A stretch of DNA of 5,601 nt from Bacillus sp. (in: firmicutes) (GTDB lineage Bacteria; Bacillota; Bacilli; Bacillales; Cytobacillaceae), in contig DMSR01000418.1 in the NCBI GenBank assembly GCA_003457145.1, forward strand, positions 1-5,601, given 5' to 3'. Each line of letters opens with the position of its first letter. Position 1 is the first letter of the stretch. The position numbers were made by a program, and so were the translations under genes. A model generated the notes under the pieces. It did not search any database, was not told where the DNA came from, and was given only the letters and a program-made list of their open reading frames with translations. Positions 4,693 through 5,601 of the stretch are shown piece by piece.

Positions 4693-5601
4693 ATGCGTAA
4701 AGAAGAACGCCTGGCAAGAGAAATTCTTGAGCAGCTAGGAGGTCCGAGCAATATTTCTGATGTTGCTTCATGCATGACCCGGCTGCGTGTTAAGCCGGCC
4801 GATCCGAGCAAAGTAGATATAGCTGGGATAAAGAAAATTGATGGTGTGCTCGGTGTTGTGGAAGAAGAAACCTTGCAGATCATCCTTGGTCCTGGAATCG
4901 TCACAAAAGTTGCCAATGAAGTCTCTGAGATTACTGGAAAATCCGCTAGACTCGTAGATGAGGAAGATCCAGACCCATTCGAAGGGCTTGCAGGCCGCAC
5001 GAAAGATGATCTTAACAAGAAAAATGCAACTCCTTTCAAATTATTCCTAAGAAGGATTGCAAGCATATTCATCCCGCTTATCCCCGCCATTGTCGCTTCT
5101 GGTTTGATTGCCGGGATCACGAATGTCATCATCCGTTCTGGTGCTGACCCTGAGTCTACCATTGTTCAGGTGCTCAACCTGATTGGCTGGGGAATCTTCG
5201 GTTATCTAGGGGTATTCGTTGGGATCAATACTGCCCGTGAATTCGGAGGATCGCCCGCATTAGGCGGTGCTGCTGGTATTTTGATTATCAACCCGGGTCT
5301 TGCGAATATTACTTTATTCGGTGAAGCACTTGTTCCCGGCCGAGGCGGATTGATTGGTGTCATGCTTGCCGCTGCCTTCATTGCCTTGCTTGAAAAAAGG
5401 ATTCGTAAATTTGTTCCGTCAGCCCTGGATATCATCGTAACCCCGACTGTTTCCTTATTAATAACTGGCGTTGCTACTTTATTCATTCTTCAGCCTGTCG
5501 GCGGTTTCGTTTCTGACATGATCACTAAAGGCTTGCTTGGCTTGATCGATATGGGCGGGATCTTCGCAGGTTTGATCCTTGCCGGTACTTTCCTGCCGCT
5601 T
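4693..5601 (+). CDS. PTS EIIBC permease of the glucose/sucrose superfamily, probably amino-sugar specific (partial, runs off the right edge)
   Basis: The first 303 codons of a PTS sugar permease are visible without a stop. The EIIB domain comes first (about 1-80), with the phosphorylated cysteine Cys27 in SCMTRLRV. A linker with DPDPFEGL (94-101) follows, then the membrane EIIC domain from about 115 (FIPLIPAIVASGLIAGI at 126-142, FVGINTAREFGGSP at 175-188, INPGL at 199-203, PGRGGLIGV at 215-223). It imports and phosphorylates a sugar using phosphate passed from HPr via an EIIA, which must come from elsewhere unless fused beyond the window. The B-C order is that of MurP, SacP and TreP rather than the C-B order of B. 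subtilis NagP. NagR-like operators upstream point to N-acetylglucosamine, N-acetylmuramic acid or a related sugar; sequence alone does not settle specificity. The cre site predicts glucose repression. Confidence 0.88.
   Translation, partial: MRKEERLAREILEQLGGPSNISDVASCMTRLRVKPADPSKVDIAGIKKIDGVLGVVEEETLQIILGPGIVTKVANEVSEITGKSARLVDEEDPDPFEGLAGRTKDDLNKKNATPFKLFLRRIASIFIPLIPAIVASGLIAGITNVIIRSGADPESTIVQVLNLIGWGIFGYLGVFVGINTAREFGGSPALGGAAGILIINPGLANITLFGEALVPGRGGLIGVMLAAAFIALLEKRIRKFVPSALDIIVTPTVSLLITGVATLFILQPVGGFVSDMITKGLLGLIDMGGIFAGLILAGTFLPL

Noticed and set aside
4677..5162. Minus-strand 161-residue frame opposite the PTS gene
   Set aside because: It is antisense to a clearly recognised EIIB/EIIC coding sequence, its serine- and proline-rich composition is typical of a shadow frame, and its start has no supporting signal.

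Overview
The window looks like the chromosome of a Bacillaceae species (low to moderate GC Gram-positive, Bacillus/Mesobacillus-like). Five consecutive minus-strand genes reproduce the order known from Bacillus subtilis: hprK, lgt, yvoD, ppaX, yvoF, read from right to left. Their proteins are recognisably of the B. subtilis type, the Shine-Dalgarno sequences are strong, and the promoters are of the sigma-A kind. I see no insertion sequence, CRISPR array, tRNA, rRNA or phage gene.

Layout from left to right. Positions 3-131 hold the last 42 codons of an unidentified plus-strand gene. A strong hairpin terminator (135-169) separates it from the convergent minus-strand operon. That operon then runs leftwards: hprK (3422-4354, TTG start), a 210-bp gap with overlapping inverted repeats, lgt (2393-3211, interrupted by an in-frame TGA at codon 22), yvoD (1351-2295), ppaX (717-1361, overlapping yvoD by 11 bp) and yvoF (176-715, one base after ppaX). 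A 338-bp divergent control region (4355-4692) separates hprK from a plus-strand phosphotransferase-system gene with EIIB-EIIC order (4693 to the right edge, incomplete).

The genes share a theme of carbon-source sensing. HPrK/P phosphorylates HPr on Ser46 and reverses this by phosphorolysis, releasing pyrophosphate. PpaX is the pyrophosphatase thought to remove that pyrophosphate. P-Ser-HPr is the co-repressor of CcpA, which acts at cre sites, and the divergent PTS gene has a near-consensus cre at its predicted transcription start. The same promoter also carries two sites resembling the NagR/DasR (GntR family) operator used for N-acetylglucosamine genes. This suggests an amino-sugar PTS that is both substrate-induced and catabolite-repressed. 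In B. subtilis the position divergent to hprK is held by nagA-nagB-nagR, which fits this reading.

The two points most worth checking are the TGA that replaces the conserved Trp of the Lgt His-Trp-Tyr-Gly motif (mutation, sequencing error or read-through) and the compact operator/promoter/cre arrangement at 4539-4648. I did not find evidence for a wholly new kind of system.
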